From: Isochrysis galbana
Lineage: Eukaryota > Haptophyta > Isochrysidales > Isochrysidaceae
Assembly (NCBI GenBank): GCA_018136815.1
Contig: CM030933.1
Span: 2,603,944-2,667,943 of the forward strand
DNA: 64,000 nucleotides
Direction of reading: 5' to 3'
A program made the position numbers and the translations under genes. Positions 20,713 to 31,189 of this stretch are shown here, one piece after another. Each line of letters opens with the position of its first letter. Within the stretch, counting starts at the first letter, position 1. The notes under the pieces were generated by a model. That model was not told where the DNA came from, ran no database searches, and saw only the letters and a list, made by a program, of their open reading frames with translations.

Positions 20713-22667
20713 CTTGGACATAAGTTTGCCGGCTTAGTGTGGCACTACCAAAACTTCAACCAAACGCATGACGAGACGCATGTTGACGGGGTGGGGGGTG
20801 GGGGGGGGTAGATGGGAATGAGGAGAACGGGTTCTACCGACCACGTGGTCAGGCGTCCGTCCGGAGAGAACTGCTATGGCTCTTTGGCACCTTCGCGATG
20901 CGTTCGTGACCTGTCTTTTCAAAAACTATTGTTGGCGGCGGCCATGGCCGTGGGCGTCCTCGTCCACATCTACACGGTCTGCCGCCCCGCCGTGTCAAAC
21001 CGCGTCTGCCTCGCTGGACATGCACACGCACCGCTCACCTAGCCACGCCATGCGCCTCACACCACCAACACGCCGCCGGAGGGCGCACCGGAGCCCGTCA
21101 CACACCTCGCGCACTCGCCGCCGGCCCGCCCCCACTTACTAGCCCGTCGCCGCCGCCGCTTTTGCCGATGCTTACTTGAGGCCTGGCGGCGGACAGTCAA
21201 AGGCCCTCTGTCTTAGCTGCCCACCGGGGATCGACAAACGCCGCGTCGGCTCCGCGGTCTACGGCTCTGCCCTTGACTTCATGTTCATGTCACAAGTATT
21301 GCCAAGACCTTGGAGTGCGCCTTGGCTGCGCGAGCTCCGCGTGCCAGGAGCGTTTTTATTGCGCTACTGCGCGTCATTGGCAGTATGGGTTGATTCCCAA
21401 TACCGCCTGCCAAGCGCCAAGCCCACCACCCAGCGGCAGAAGATGATTTTTGCTTTGGGTTTGGGTGGTGGTGGTGGGTGTCCCGCCAGATGCACTGTGA
21501 GGCGCTCTGGCAAGATCTTGGGCTTTCCCGCTCGCCGCGGCGTAGAGAGCCACGACGTACGACGTGGCCCGTCCTGGGGCCGCCCACGGGATGGGCTACA
21601 GGTCTCGCCTCATCGATCAGCGCCGGAACTGGCACTGCCAGAGAGAGGAGGGCCGCGAGGGCAGCCTCATCGCGCCGCAGGCTCGTCGGCTCGTCAGCCA
21701 TGCGTGGACGGCCGCGTCGGTGAGCTGATCCTAGTTCTCGATGCCGAGTTTGAGAGAGGGCGAATCCTGCGAGGGGCGGGTCGGGATGGTCGGGGTGAGG
21801 CCACTGGTAGCCAGGGTAGCCGCGCGTGCGCGCGTTGTGATGAGCTGGGTGGCGGGCTGCGCGGGCAATGATGCCAGAGCCAGAGGGTCAGGGGGTGGGC
21901 GCTCGAACTGTCGGCAGCCCGACACGGCGCTGCATTGGGCGGGAATCAAATGCCGAATGTAGCTAAGATATAACGGAACCGATCCCCCCGCGGGCGCGAC
22001 CGCAAATTCTTCACGGGTAGAGCGTGAGTGACGGAGGGGGCGAGAGGGGGGGCGAATCGCACCATTTTTTGACGAAGATTTTCGTAGCGTCAGGTAGCCC
22101 CCCCCGGAGTTCTTTTATTGGGCAGCGCGCCACGGTCAAAAAATGCAGCGCAACCTTTACTAATACTAATAGTCGAAAAGCCCCTGTTTGACCGCCCTAG
22201 TAGTAGGACATGGATGCGTGTTTCAAATTCGCACTTTGTTACGCACCGTTCGATGCCGCATTGCGCGCACTGCCGCACACAGCACAACATCACGGCAACA
22301 AGCACAAAAGCTCAGGCTATGGGCATTAGCAATGGCGATGGCAGTAGCAAATGATGCGCAAGAAATGCGCTAACATGCCCGATGCAAGCAAAAGCCCGAA
22401 AACAGTGCAGTGCTGCCGCCCTCCGATAGCGGGTTACCGTCTCTGGTGCAATGGTGCCCCCTTTTCACAGAAGCTTGAAGAAGTGAGGATAAGGGGCGAG
22501 TCGGCGTTCGCAAATCTAGTCGGCCGTGTGTGTGCAAGCATAGAGATACCGGCGGTGAGTGGCATGGCAGCCTCTCTGCGTGCTTGTCCCTACAGTAGAG
22601 CACGCATAGCAGCCGGCGACGTACGGGCGACCGGCCTCATTCATCAGTGTCGAGCCCGCAGCGCACG
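20713..22667. other. Gene-poor stretch
   Basis: GC-rich text with short frames on both strands (20870-21140, 21180-21950), none with family resemblance. A G run is at 20800-20808. Element termini are at 22098-22198. The 3' end of the P5A-ATPase gene closes the stretch. Confidence 0.4.
22098..22198 (-). mobile_element. Right terminus of the GGGCGGTCAAA TIR family
   Basis: Read on the minus strand from 22198: GGGCGGTCAAACAGGGGCTT, then TTAGTA words, then a TTGCGCTGCATTTTTTGACC stretch and GTGGCGCGCTGCCCAATAAAA, ending at a G/C run. The same order of words is found at both ends of the element at 28731-30102. No partner end was found to the left, so this is a partial copy. Confidence 0.65.
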
Positions 22668-25600
22668 TCACGCACCGCCCAGTTGCTGCGCCGTTTGCCC
22701 CTGGTATTTTTTGTACATGTAGAAGGCCCCGCCGATGAGGAGGATATTGCCCGTGCCGAGAATGAGCAAGACGACTAGCACCTTCCCGAGCGAGAACAGG
22801 GCCGGCAGGGCATCAGAGGGCTTGGAGGCGAGCGCTTCATCGAGCATCGCGCGGAAGATCTTTGGTGCAAATATCGCCACGCAAAGCCGGTCCCAAAGGA
22901 AGGTGCCTAGGATCGAGATGCCGACGAGCGACATGACCTTCCAACGGAACTCGTCATTCGGGAAGGGTTCCAGGTGGATAAGGGCATTGAGCTGTGGGAA
23001 GGCGCCCCACGCGCAAACGGCACAGCCGGCGACGCAGGCGAAGACGGAGAGGAAGAGCGGGTGGTTCTCGGAGATGCCCTTCATCCAAGGTCGGCCCTTG
23101 TAATTGACCAGAAGCACCCCAATACACTGCGATGTTTCCACGAGAAACACGCAGGTGTTGAGCAAGTTAGGCATGAACGGGGTGGTCCATAGAGCCATTG
23201 CCTGCGCCATGTAGTCGCCCTCCTCCGCGGCGGCAGCCTGCGCTTCCTCCTTGAGCTCGCGCAGCCGCTCGCGCTTGAAGAATTCGACAACCTCTTGCAG
23301 CTTCTCGGGGCCCATCTCCTCACGCGCCATCTCTACCGCGGTACGCATGGCGAAGAGATGGAGCGCAGCTTGGCCAAACATAGAAACGAAGATGGCTGGG
23401 TGGAAGAGCGACCGCAGCGGCCTTTGCGGGTGCATCTTTTGGATGGGCGAGGCGTACGAGAAGGCGAGCTGCGCGATCATGAGCAGCCATGAGGAAGCGA
23501 TCATTTGGCGCTCCGAGGCGCGTGAGCCCTCGAGAGAGAGGGAGGAGAGGACGTAGGCGGATATAAGGCTTTCGAGCATCATGATCTGTTGCTGCTGCAA
23601 CGCGGACAGAAGCGTACAGCGGCCTTGCCGAATGAGGTCGACGATGTTACGGACCGAAGGCGACCTCGAGGTGAAGGGTGCTGCAACGGACGCGTCGCCC
23701 GGCCGCACCATCGGCAAATCAGACTGAGCCTCGCCCATCTCAGCAGCGAGCTTCTCTATGGACGCTTTCTTGTCGAATACGTTGCCGTGGACGGCCTGCA
23801 GACGGCGGCGCTCCTCCATCATCTCGCGGTGGACGCGGCCGAGCGTCGACCTCATGATCTTCATGTGGCCCATCACGCCCAGCACCTCACCGCGCGCCTC
23901 GGCGGCGGCGACTTCCTCGCGGATCCACTCCTGCTGCTTGGCCTGAAGCTCAGCCTGTTTCGCCTTGAGCAGTTGTGACTGGATACGGTTGGACTCGGCT
24001 GCCTTGCGCGCGAGCTCACTGGCCTGCATGTTGAGCGCCTCCTCCGACTTGGCTTCCTTGGGTGCGGTCGACGATTCGGGGGCGGGGCCGTCCTCGGCAG
24101 TCTCACCGCGCGTGTTGGTGTCTCCGTAGCCCGACAGAAGCGCGAGGCCAACGTCGGCCTGTTTCAGCGCGCCACAGTCGTTGCCGCCGTCGCCGCACAT
24201 TATGACCTTGTGTCCGTTGCGTTCCTGCAGCATCCGGATCACCTTGGCCTTGCCTGGCGGCGACATGCGTGCGAAGACGCGTAGGTCATGCAGGTGCGCC
24301 CAGACGGCGTCATCCGTTTCGGCAGCTGCCTCGATTGAGGCGTCCGTCGCCATCAGCTCGTAGCGCTGGCTCAGCGCGTGCATCTCGGCCGCTGAAAAGG
24401 GCGCGACGGTCTCAGCCGACGCGCCGGTTGCATTGACCCATTCGGCGCCCTTCCCATCGGCGTTTGCAACTAGGAGTAGCGCTGGCTTGTCAGGCGAGCA
24501 AATGTGCACCTCACGTGCGACGTGCAGCGCAGTGAGCGGAGCATCGCCAGTAATCATGAAGACCTGATGCGCTGAGTCGATCAGCGCGCCGACGACCATC
24601 GGTGAGTCAGCCCGCGTCTTGCAGGCGAAGGCGACGAAGCCGGCAAATGAGAGCTCGGACTCGACTTCCTCGCGCGGAAGCGCAGTGGCTTGCGCGTCCG
24701 AAGCGACGCTGTTGAGATTCTTGTAGGCGAGGGCGAGCACGCGCATACCACGCTCGGCGAGGCCACGGTACACCTCGGAGTACCACTTAGGCACCTGGCC
24801 GGCACGCAGCAGTGCCTCGACGGCCTCGGGCGAGCCCTTGACGAGTGCGCGGAAGGAAGGCGCGGACGAACCCTTCTCAGTAATCTGAGCGACGGTCGAC
24901 ATGCGCTGGAGGGCGGACGAGAAGTGGTGCCGATGAACGAGCCGGACGCTCGCCACGCTGCACCTAGCACGGCGGTCCTGCACCGTCTTGAGCTCGGCCT
25001 GCGCGTTGGTAAGCTCTTTACGCACCGACGAGCATTGCGCGTCGGTGAGCCGAGGCGGCGGCCTAACGCCCTCAGCGACCTGCTGCGGCGTGAGGGCGGG
25101 CGGTGGCTCAAGCCGCTTCTGCAACGCAGTGATCACCCTCTCGAGGGGCTCGGTGTCACCGGGGCGCGACGTCTGCGAGCGCGCGTCGTAGCGCCAGCCG
25201 ATGCCCTCCAGCGCGGCCGTTTCGATCGGGTCGCCCACGAGCTTAGAGCCTTCAATAGCGACGAGCGAGTGACAGCCGGCCAGCACCATGGCGGCGTCGG
25301 CCGACGCCTCGACCACCGGAAGCTGCTTGGGCGGCTTGCCCTCGCTGCCGCTCGCGTTGAGAATGCCGACGGGTACAAGCTTGTCTGAGGTGAGCGTGCC
25401 CGTCTTGTCGAAGAGAACGCAGTCCACCTTCCCCGCCATCGGTAGGCGGAAGGGCTCGGTACAGAAGATTCCGGCCTTGAGGAGGGCCATGAGCGCAGTG
25501 TTGACGGCCATTGCTGTCTGCATGGGCAGGTGACGCGGCACCACTGACGTGAGGATGATCACGCACTTGAGGAGCAGCTCATGCGTCGTGCGGTCGCCTT

Positions 25601-27467
25601 TCTCGAGGCCCTTCTGGAAGACGTATGCCGATGACACGAGCGCGAAGACGAAGAGAAGGAGCAGGGCAGCGATGGTCTCGCGCGAGTCGTCCGAGACGGC
25701 TTGTTGCGAAAACTCGATCATCTGCATCAGCTCGCCTTGCGAGCTCGAGAAGCCCGAGCGCAGCACGAAGCAAAGGCAGCCGCCGTCCGGCGTGGCCGGC
25801 ACGCCCGCATTGGACGCGTCGGCGCCAGCCGAGCTCTGCTGCGAGGAGGCGATGATCGAGGTGCCGGCGAAGAGCGCATGCACGCGGTCGGCGCCGTCGA
25901 GGTCGAGCGCGCGGCCCGCGGCCGACGGGTCATCCGCCTTCACCGTCAGCCGGTCCTTCATCTGTGGGACTGACTCGCCAGTAAGGGAGGCCTCGTTGAC
26001 GACCGCTGCGCCGCGCAGCAACAGGCAGTCGCATGGCACGACGTCATTAATCGGCTCGGGCGGCACGGCTGCGGGGCCGACTGGCGCGCCCTCGGCAATG
26101 GACGAGGCACCAGTTGGCTTGCGCGGCGGCAAGAGCGAGACGAGGTCGCCCGGCAGCAGGTCGGTGGTGGAGAGCTTCTGCCACTTACCGCAGCGGAACA
26201 CCTGCACCGCAAAGGGCTTGGCCGACATCGAGTTGAGCGTCTTAAAGGTGCGCTGGCGCTGCATGACGGAGGTTGACTCGAGAAGAAGGATGGAGAAGAC
26301 CTGGAACGCGGTGAAGCCGTAGGAGACGGCGTCAAGCAACCAGAGCACGGAGCAGAAAATCTGGAAAACCACAAGTGGTGAAAGCAGCTGCTCGACGTAG
26401 AGGTCGACAAAGCGCGGTGTCTTGACCGAGAGCACATTGGGCCCGAACTGCTCGGTGCGTAGGGCCACCTCGTCAGTGGTCTGCAGGCCACGCGAGGCGA
26501 CGTACGCGACCACGTGGAGTGCGCACGGCGAGCGGATCAGTCGCACGGCGCCGTCGCAGCCCTCGGCGACAGGTGGAGAAGCGTCCTGGTCGCCCTCGGC
26601 AGCCGGTTCTTCGCCACGCGCAAAGTACTCGTACCTCTGGCGCTGGAACTCGCAGACCGACCGACCGGTCGAGGCCGAGCGTACGACGCGCGCCAGCCCA
26701 GGCTTGCCTTTGTGTTTCTCTGGCTTGAAACACAGGTATACGCCCGGCTCGACAGTGGTGCATGGCATGTAGAAGGCACGCAGCCGAAAGTCCATCGACC
26801 AGCGGCACATCAGGTAGAAGAGCGCGTTGACCGTACAGAGGAGAAACAGGCCAACGCATGCGGCCGCGCTTGGCAGCCACTCGTGGGGAAGCGGACGTTC
26901 CTTCTTCTCAAGCGCTTCCAGCTCCTCGAGCTCCTGCTTCTTTTTGTCAGCCTCCGCGCCAGCACCCTCTAGACCGGCACGGAGCGCCGCCTTACGCTCC
27001 CGCTCGTACCGCGCGCGGTCGAGCTCGGCCATGCGCTCCCACTTAGCGCGCTCGACACGTCCCATCCCCTGCCACTCCGCCGCGGCCGCCGCGCCCACCT
27101 CTTCCTCCGTCGCACCCAGAAGCGCCTGCCTCAGCCTGCTCGCGCTGCCTTCCGTGTAAAACTCGAGTGCTCCCTTTGCCGGTGAAGCTCCAGCCAACGG
27201 CGTCTCGTCGTGCTCAAGGAGCTGGTCATCCTGGAAAGGATCGATCTCAGGGGATGTCTCTACCAATCCAGCTCTCCCCGCTGCCGCTGCGTCGATCCGT
27301 TCTCGCTCTGCAAGTGCCGCACGGTACGGCTCTCCCGCAGTGCGCCACACGTGAGAGAGAGAGAGGGTGTAGAGGAGGAAGAAGAATGCAGCGATGAGCG
27401 TACGACGGCCAGGCTGGTCGCGGTAGGCGCCGACGGATGCCAGCGTGCTCGGGTGCTCGAGCCGCAT
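22668..27467 (-). CDS. P5A-type ATPase (ATP13A1/SPF1 family), ER membrane
   Basis: One uninterrupted frame; I take ATG 27467 (MRLEHPSTLASVGAYRDQPG), giving 1,599 residues. The frame stays open 780 bases upstream only because of (GA)n sequence. P-type hallmarks: NEASLTGESVPQ (dephosphorylation loop, near 25980), LFDKTGTLTSDKL (phosphorylated Asp, near 25400), KGSPEAV (nucleotide site) and MCGDGGNDCGALKQADVG (near 24190). VNTALMALLKAGIFCTEPFR and PMAGKVDC is the P5A-specific membrane helix 4 and following loop. P5A pumps dislocate mis-inserted or tail-anchored transmembrane helices from the ER. The usual PPELP of helix 4 reads PRHLP here. At 1,599 residues it exceeds the usual about 1,200; extra material is a charged N-terminal part, an insert after VGDPIE and a coiled coil (near 23750-24060). 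A final membrane helix ends the protein. Confidence 0.93.
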   Translation of the reverse strand: MRLEHPSTLASVGAYRDQPGRRTLIAAFFFLLYTLSLSHVWRTAGEPYRAALAERERIDAAAAGRAGLVETSPEIDPFQDDQLLEHDETPLAGASPAKGALEFYTEGSASRLRQALLGATEEEVGAAAAAEWQGMGRVERAKWERMAELDRARYERERKAALRAGLEGAGAEADKKKQELEELEALEKKERPLPHEWLPSAAACVGLFLLCTVNALFYLMCRWSMDFRLRAFYMPCTTVEPGVYLCFKPEKHKGKPGLARVVRSASTGRSVCEFQRQRYEYFARGEEPAAEGDQDASPPVAEGCDGAVRLIRSPCALHVVAYVASRGLQTTDEVALRTEQFGPNVLSVKTPRFVDLYVEQLLSPLVVFQIFCSVLWLLDAVSYGFTAFQVFSILLLESTSVMQRQRTFKTLNSMSAKPFAVQVFRCGKWQKLSTTDLLPGDLVSLLPPRKPTGASSIAEGAPVGPAAVPPEPINDVVPCDCLLLRGAAVVNEASLTGESVPQMKDRLTVKADDPSAAGRALDLDGADRVHALFAGTSIIASSQQSSAGADASNAGVPATPDGGCLCFVLRSGFSSSQGELMQMIEFSQQAVSDDSRETIAALLLLFVFALVSSAYVFQKGLEKGDRTTHELLLKCVIILTSVVPRHLPMQTAMAVNTALMALLKAGIFCTEPFRLPMAGKVDCVLFDKTGTLTSDKLVPVGILNASGSEGKPPKQLPVVEASADAAMVLAGCHSLVAIEGSKLVGDPIETAALEGIGWRYDARSQTSRPGDTEPLERVITALQKRLEPPPALTPQQVAEGVRPPPRLTDAQCSSVRKELTNAQAELKTVQDRRARCSVASVRLVHRHHFSSALQRMSTVAQITEKGSSAPSFRALVKGSPEAVEALLRAGQVPKWYSEVYRGLAERGMRVLALAYKNLNSVASDAQATALPREEVESELSFAGFVAFACKTRADSPMVVGALIDSAHQVFMITGDAPLTALHVAREVHICSPDKPALLLVANADGKGAEWVNATGASAETVAPFSAAEMHALSQRYELMATDASIEAAAETDDAVWAHLHDLRVFARMSPPGKAKVIRMLQERNGHKVIMCGDGGNDCGALKQADVGLALLSGYGDTNTRGETAEDGPAPESSTAPKEAKSEEALNMQASELARKAAESNRIQSQLLKAKQAELQAKQQEWIREEVAAAEARGEVLGVMGHMKIMRSTLGRVHREMMEERRRLQAVHGNVFDKKASIEKLAAEMGEAQSDLPMVRPGDASVAAPFTSRSPSVRNIVDLIRQGRCTLLSALQQQQIMMLESLISAYVLSSLSLEGSRASERQMIASSWLLMIAQLAFSYASPIQKMHPQRPLRSLFHPAIFVSMFGQAALHLFAMRTAVEMAREEMGPEKLQEVVEFFKRERLRELKEEAQAAAAEEGDYMAQAMALWTTPFMPNLLNTCVFLVETSQCIGVLLVNYKGRPWMKGISENHPLFLSVFACVAGCAVCAWGAFPQLNALIHLEPFPNDEFRWKVMSLVGISILGTFLWDRLCVAIFAPKIFRAMLDEALASKPSDALPALFSLGKVLVVLLILGTGNILLIGGAFYMYKKYQGQTAQQLGGA

Positions 27468-27948
27468 GCGTGTCAAGGGGGAGAGAGGAGAGAGGAGAGG
27501 GGGGGGGGGGGGGAAGGGAGAGAAGAGGAGGGAGCGGGGGGGGGGGGGGCGGGGGGGGCGGGGGGCGGGGGGGAGAAGGGGGAGCACTGCGTGTGACGTG
27601 GTCGCGGAGCGAAGGCCGCTGTGGAGTAAGGGAAAAGAAGAGAGTTTTAGAGAGAAGAAAAGAGGGGGATATATAAAGAAAGGGAAGAGAGAAAATTGAG
27701 AAGCGAGAGAGTAGAGGGGGGGAGGGGAGAGAGAGAGAGAGGGAGGGAGGGAGGGAGGGGGGCCGGAAGCAAAGAGACAGAAGAAGGAAGAAGAACTCAA
27801 TGTGTGGGACGAGATGCACACCGAGGAAAGAAAGGAAAACTGATAGGAAGAAGAAGGGAAGAGAGAGAAGAACCAAAGGGAAAAGCACGATTTCTCCTGA
27901 CAAGGAGAAGCGCGAAGAGAGAAATAGTACTCCGAGGAGAACAGAAGA

Positions 27949-28010
<62 letters not shown>

Positions 28011-28730
28011 GGCTCTTGTAGAAGGGGGGGGGTGAAGAAGGTTGGCGCTCTCTACTAGAAAAAGAGAGAGAGAAGAGAAGAGAGAGAGAGAGAGGAGAGA
28101 GAGAGAAGAGAGAGAGGGAGAGAGAGAGAGTGCGAGGGAGAGAGCGAGGGAGAGAGAGGGAGAGAGAGGGGGAGGGAGAGAAAGAGAGAGAGGGAGAGGG
28201 AGAGAGAGAGAGAGAGAGAGGGAAAGAGAAAGGAGGAGGGAACTCACGGGGGGCGCGCGGCAGGGGATCGAGCGGGTGGGGACGCCCAGACGGGATGGGG
28301 GAGCATTCTTTTGTAAAAGAAAGATATTAGAGGGGTTTTGAGGTAAGTCAAGACTGACTCAGCTGTGGGCGACTCAACTGCGTCGGCGCGCTGTTGAGTC
28401 TCTGGTGACTATTGAGTTCGCAATCCGAAATCCAAAATGAATGGAGGGGTTTTGCAACGACTCAACGGGAACTCAAGAGTTGCCGAGTCAACACCCTTGA
28501 TTCGCTTGGAGCCAGGTGTCCGAGTGATTTATTTATTTGATTCGCTAGGACTGAAATTTGAACTCGGAGCCCTAGCCGAGGCGTGAGGCTAGCCTAGAGC
28601 CTAGAGGGACGTAATCAACGAGAATGGAGCCTGGATCGAGTACGCGAGGACGGCGCATCGAGAACAAGGGGGGGGGGGGGGGGGGGGACATTCTTGAAGG
28701 TGTCCGCTAAGCTACTAGTGACTAGTGATA
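27468..28730. repeat. Purine tracts upstream of the P5A gene
   Basis: Simple sequence dominates: G runs at about 27500-27570, (GGGA)n at 27740-27760, (GA)n at 27953-28001 and GA-rich text at 28060-28235. On the coding (minus) strand this is CT-rich, as for the (CT)n before the SLC35F-like start. A G run of about 18 lies at 28670-28687, shortly before the TIR element. No gene. Confidence 0.8.
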
Positions 28731-30102
28731 GGGCGGTCAAACAGGGGCTATTAACCATTAGTAATGGCCATTAGTAAGGGCCGGGCTGCATTTTTTGACC
28801 GTGGCGCGATGCTGCCTTCCGCCTTCCCCTAGCTTGTGCAGGCGCGCTGCGCAGCAGTGTCGAGACCCTGCGGCTCGTGCTGCCTTCCCCCAGCTTGTGC
28901 AGGCGCGCTGCGCGGCAGTGTCGAGACCCGTGCTGCCTTCCCCAGCGGCGCGTGTGGAGCAGCACGTCCCGGACGGCGCGTTCGCGGCGTTCGCGATGCG
29001 CCCATTGCTCAAGGCTCAAGGCGCATGCGTCTGGTCCAAAATCCTCACACCAACGCGAGGATTTTGGACAGAGGAGCAGCTGCGCGATGCGTCTGGTCGG
29101 ACGCTTTCGGAACTGGCGGACCTCTTGCAGGCGGCGAGAGGCCTGGATATACGAAACATCAGCTAGGATAGCCAGAGCTAGACCTCTTTAGTAGAAACTC
29201 CAAGGGATATCATGGAAAATCCGTACGAGACATACATAAGACCTAAGGAACGGAAATGCGAGCCGACGTTAGAGCGAAGGAGGAGCCACAGTCTCCCACC
29301 CCCTTCTCTCCAACTCCTGGCCGAAGCAGCGCGCGCGGCCTCCCCGGAACCAGCTTCTCCGCCAAAGAGGGAACTGGGGAAGGGGGAGGGGGTTGATAGG
29401 GGTAAAGGCGGGTAGTAGGGAGGTACACCAGCACACTGCCTCATGCCGCGTATGTAGCGGGGAATTTTAAGAAGATTTTTTTTTCCATCATTGTCCAACC
29501 AACACTGGCTGGATGGGACCCACGTACCGCCTGGCCCACCGCACAGCCCTACCTCCACACGCTGCCTGCCCACCAAAGCCCACAGCACACAGCACCCATA
29601 CAGCCCTCTCCAGCCTCACGCCTTCCAGCCCGCCAACCCCATCACTGCCACCATTCGCTCACAAATAGAACAGCTGCAGCTTAGCCTCTCCCACCTTGAG
29701 GCCCCACCCCACTCACCCCCTCGCACTCCCTTCCAGCCCTCCCCATTCGTTCCCCCAACACTTTTTGGCCCCCCACCAAGCCAGCCCTCCCCAGCCCTGT
29801 CTCCTCCGCCGGATGCCCGCCTCGACCGCCTCGGCAACGCCCTCGCCGAGCTAACCCTCAACTTCACCTCCTTGAGGAGTGAGATGGCGAACTTCAAGGC
29901 TATAACCTTAGAAGGCCAGTTGCGCACGTAGAGGGTCGTGATGCGACAACCGACTTAAGTCGGGCGACTCTCCGGGGAAAAGCACCGGGGGGGGGGGGGG
30001 GGGCTGGAGATTTTTATTGGGCATCGCGACGCGGTCCAAAAATGCAGCCCAACCCTTACTAGTAGTTCAAAAGACCCTGTTTGAGTTTGAGTTTGACCGC
30101 CC
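28731..30102. mobile_element. TIR element of about 1.37 kb flanked by TA
   Basis: The left end begins GGGCGGTCAAACAGGGG, followed by TTAGTAAGGGC, CGGGCTGCATTTTTTGACCG and GCGCGATGC. The right end read inverted from 30102 begins GGGCGGTCAAAC, has a CTCAAA duplication, then CAGGG, CTAGTAAGGG, TTGGGCTGCATTTTTGGACC and CGCGATGC. The ends thus pair over about 80 bases. Both are flanked by TA (28729-28730, 30103-30104), as expected for Tc1/mariner-like insertion. Inside are two frames (28795-29166 and 29491-29931; the second has heptad-like IEQLQLSLSHLE) but no transposase motif, so the copy is non-autonomous. A duplicated CTTGTGCAGGCGCGCTGCGC segment (28831-28930) and a G run (29987-30003) are internal. 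Confidence 0.75.
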
Positions 30103-30422
30103 TACTCCCTACTAGCTACCTACTACCAGAGGTTTTTCTCGCTTTGGCGCCATTGTTGGTTGATGGAACAAAACTCCGCTGGCTCTTCCAACCATCTTTC
30201 AAGCAGAGTTCCAGCTCTGCGAAATCCCTCGACTGCCTCAAACCGCACAGCCGCACTCGTAGCTCATAGTCGGAATTTTCTTAATACTTTACCCATCGGC
30301 TCGTAGTGAGATTTTTTCTACTTTTTACCCTTCGGCCCTCGCACCCCACCACTCTACTTTTTACTATTTACTTTACCTACCCGCACGAAGGGCCGCGCGC
30401 CGCCGCCGCCGCCGCCGCCGCG

Positions 30423-31157
30423 ATGCTCTCGCGCTGCAGCAACCTGCTCTCGCCCGCGCGTGCACTCGTGAGCCGCGGGCTCTCGAGCCGTGTGCCAAGG
30501 CGACGCGAGGGTCCGCCCGCCGAGGGCGAGAAGCTACATATTCTCTTCCCGCGCAAGGGAGCCTACCAGGCCTCTATGGAAGTGAAGAAACGCATCCTCG
30601 CCGCAACGCCACACATGGGCGGACAGAGGCTCAAGCAGTTAGCAAGACTGCACGCGCGCAAGGGGACGATGGACTCGTTTGTCGCAGATCTGGAATCCAG
30701 GCTTGATCGCTTCCTCGTCCGCTGCAACCTGGTGCGTAGAGCCACCGCGCGTGGAGCAACAGCCGAGGCCAGGCTGCGCCTTCCCTCCTCCTTGCGCATG
30801 CACGTTGAGCGGATACCCGCCCCCCTCACGGTGAGTCAGGTGCCTTCAATCTTTGCTGCGCGACATCTAATCGGTCACAAGCATATACTAGTCAATGGTC
30901 GGCCCGCCAACCGGTCGGGCATGATCTTGGAGCCAATGGCGATTGTGGAGCCTCGACCGCAGTCCAAGGCGCTCTTCAGAAAGCTCATCCAGCTGCGGCT
31001 CGCCAACAACACTTTCGTGTTCGCCAACAGGGATAAGTCCGGCACGTCTTCGCAGAGGTCGAGCGCCGATCCAGATGCCGACGGCTCTCCCAAGCAGACC
31101 TCTGCGCCAGAAAATCACGGCGTGGACCTTGCTCGCCTTCGGAAGGTGCGCCCCTGA
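30423..31157 (+). CDS. Mitochondrial ribosomal protein uS4 (S4-domain), with probable in-frame intron
   Basis: ATG 30423; the leader MLSRCSNLLSPARALVSRGLSSR is a textbook mitochondrial presequence. The body has DLESRLDRFLVRCNL and FAARHLIGHKHILVNGRPANR, the two halves of the S4 RNA-binding domain (RLD..VYRLGFA..., ARQLV.HGHI.VNG). As read, these are separated by about 36 extra residues. That segment (30732-30839, 108 nt) starts GTGCGT and ends AGTCAG, contains no stop and is a multiple of three. Removing it gives CNL-VPSIFAARHL, the normal family spacing, so I regard it as an intron that can be read through. The mature reading is 208 residues (244 unspliced). Role: 16S-like rRNA binding in early small-subunit assembly of the mitoribosome. 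A CGC-repeat (CCGCCGCCGCCGCCG) precedes the ATG. Confidence 0.85.
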   Translation: MLSRCSNLLSPARALVSRGLSSRVPRRREGPPAEGEKLHILFPRKGAYQASMEVKKRILAATPHMGGQRLKQLARLHARKGTMDSFVADLESRLDRFLVRCNLVRRATARGATAEARLRLPSSLRMHVERIPAPLTVSQVPSIFAARHLIGHKHILVNGRPANRSGMILEPMAIVEPRPQSKALFRKLIQLRLANNTFVFANRDKSGTSSQRSSADPDADGSPKQTSAPENHGVDLARLRKVRP

Positions 31158-31189
31158 AATGATCCCTCAGCTGTCGCACTCACTTCGGC

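Noticed and set aside
21176-21962. A 231-codon plus-strand frame and antisense partners
   Set aside because: GC-rich stop-poor sequence; composition Arg/Gly-rich, no domain, strands equally open.
26990-27110. HMG-box-like string in the P5A N-terminus (EWQGMGRVERAKWERMAELD)
   Set aside because: It resembles HMG-box helices 2-3, but helix 1 is missing and the stretch lies in a charged helical part next to a membrane segment; chance similarity is more likely.
27468-28247. 260-residue N-terminal extension of the P5A-ATPase frame (LSLSLS, FSLF repeats)
   Set aside because: It is the translation of (GA)n sequence that lacks stops in this frame; the unique sequence begins at ATG 27467.
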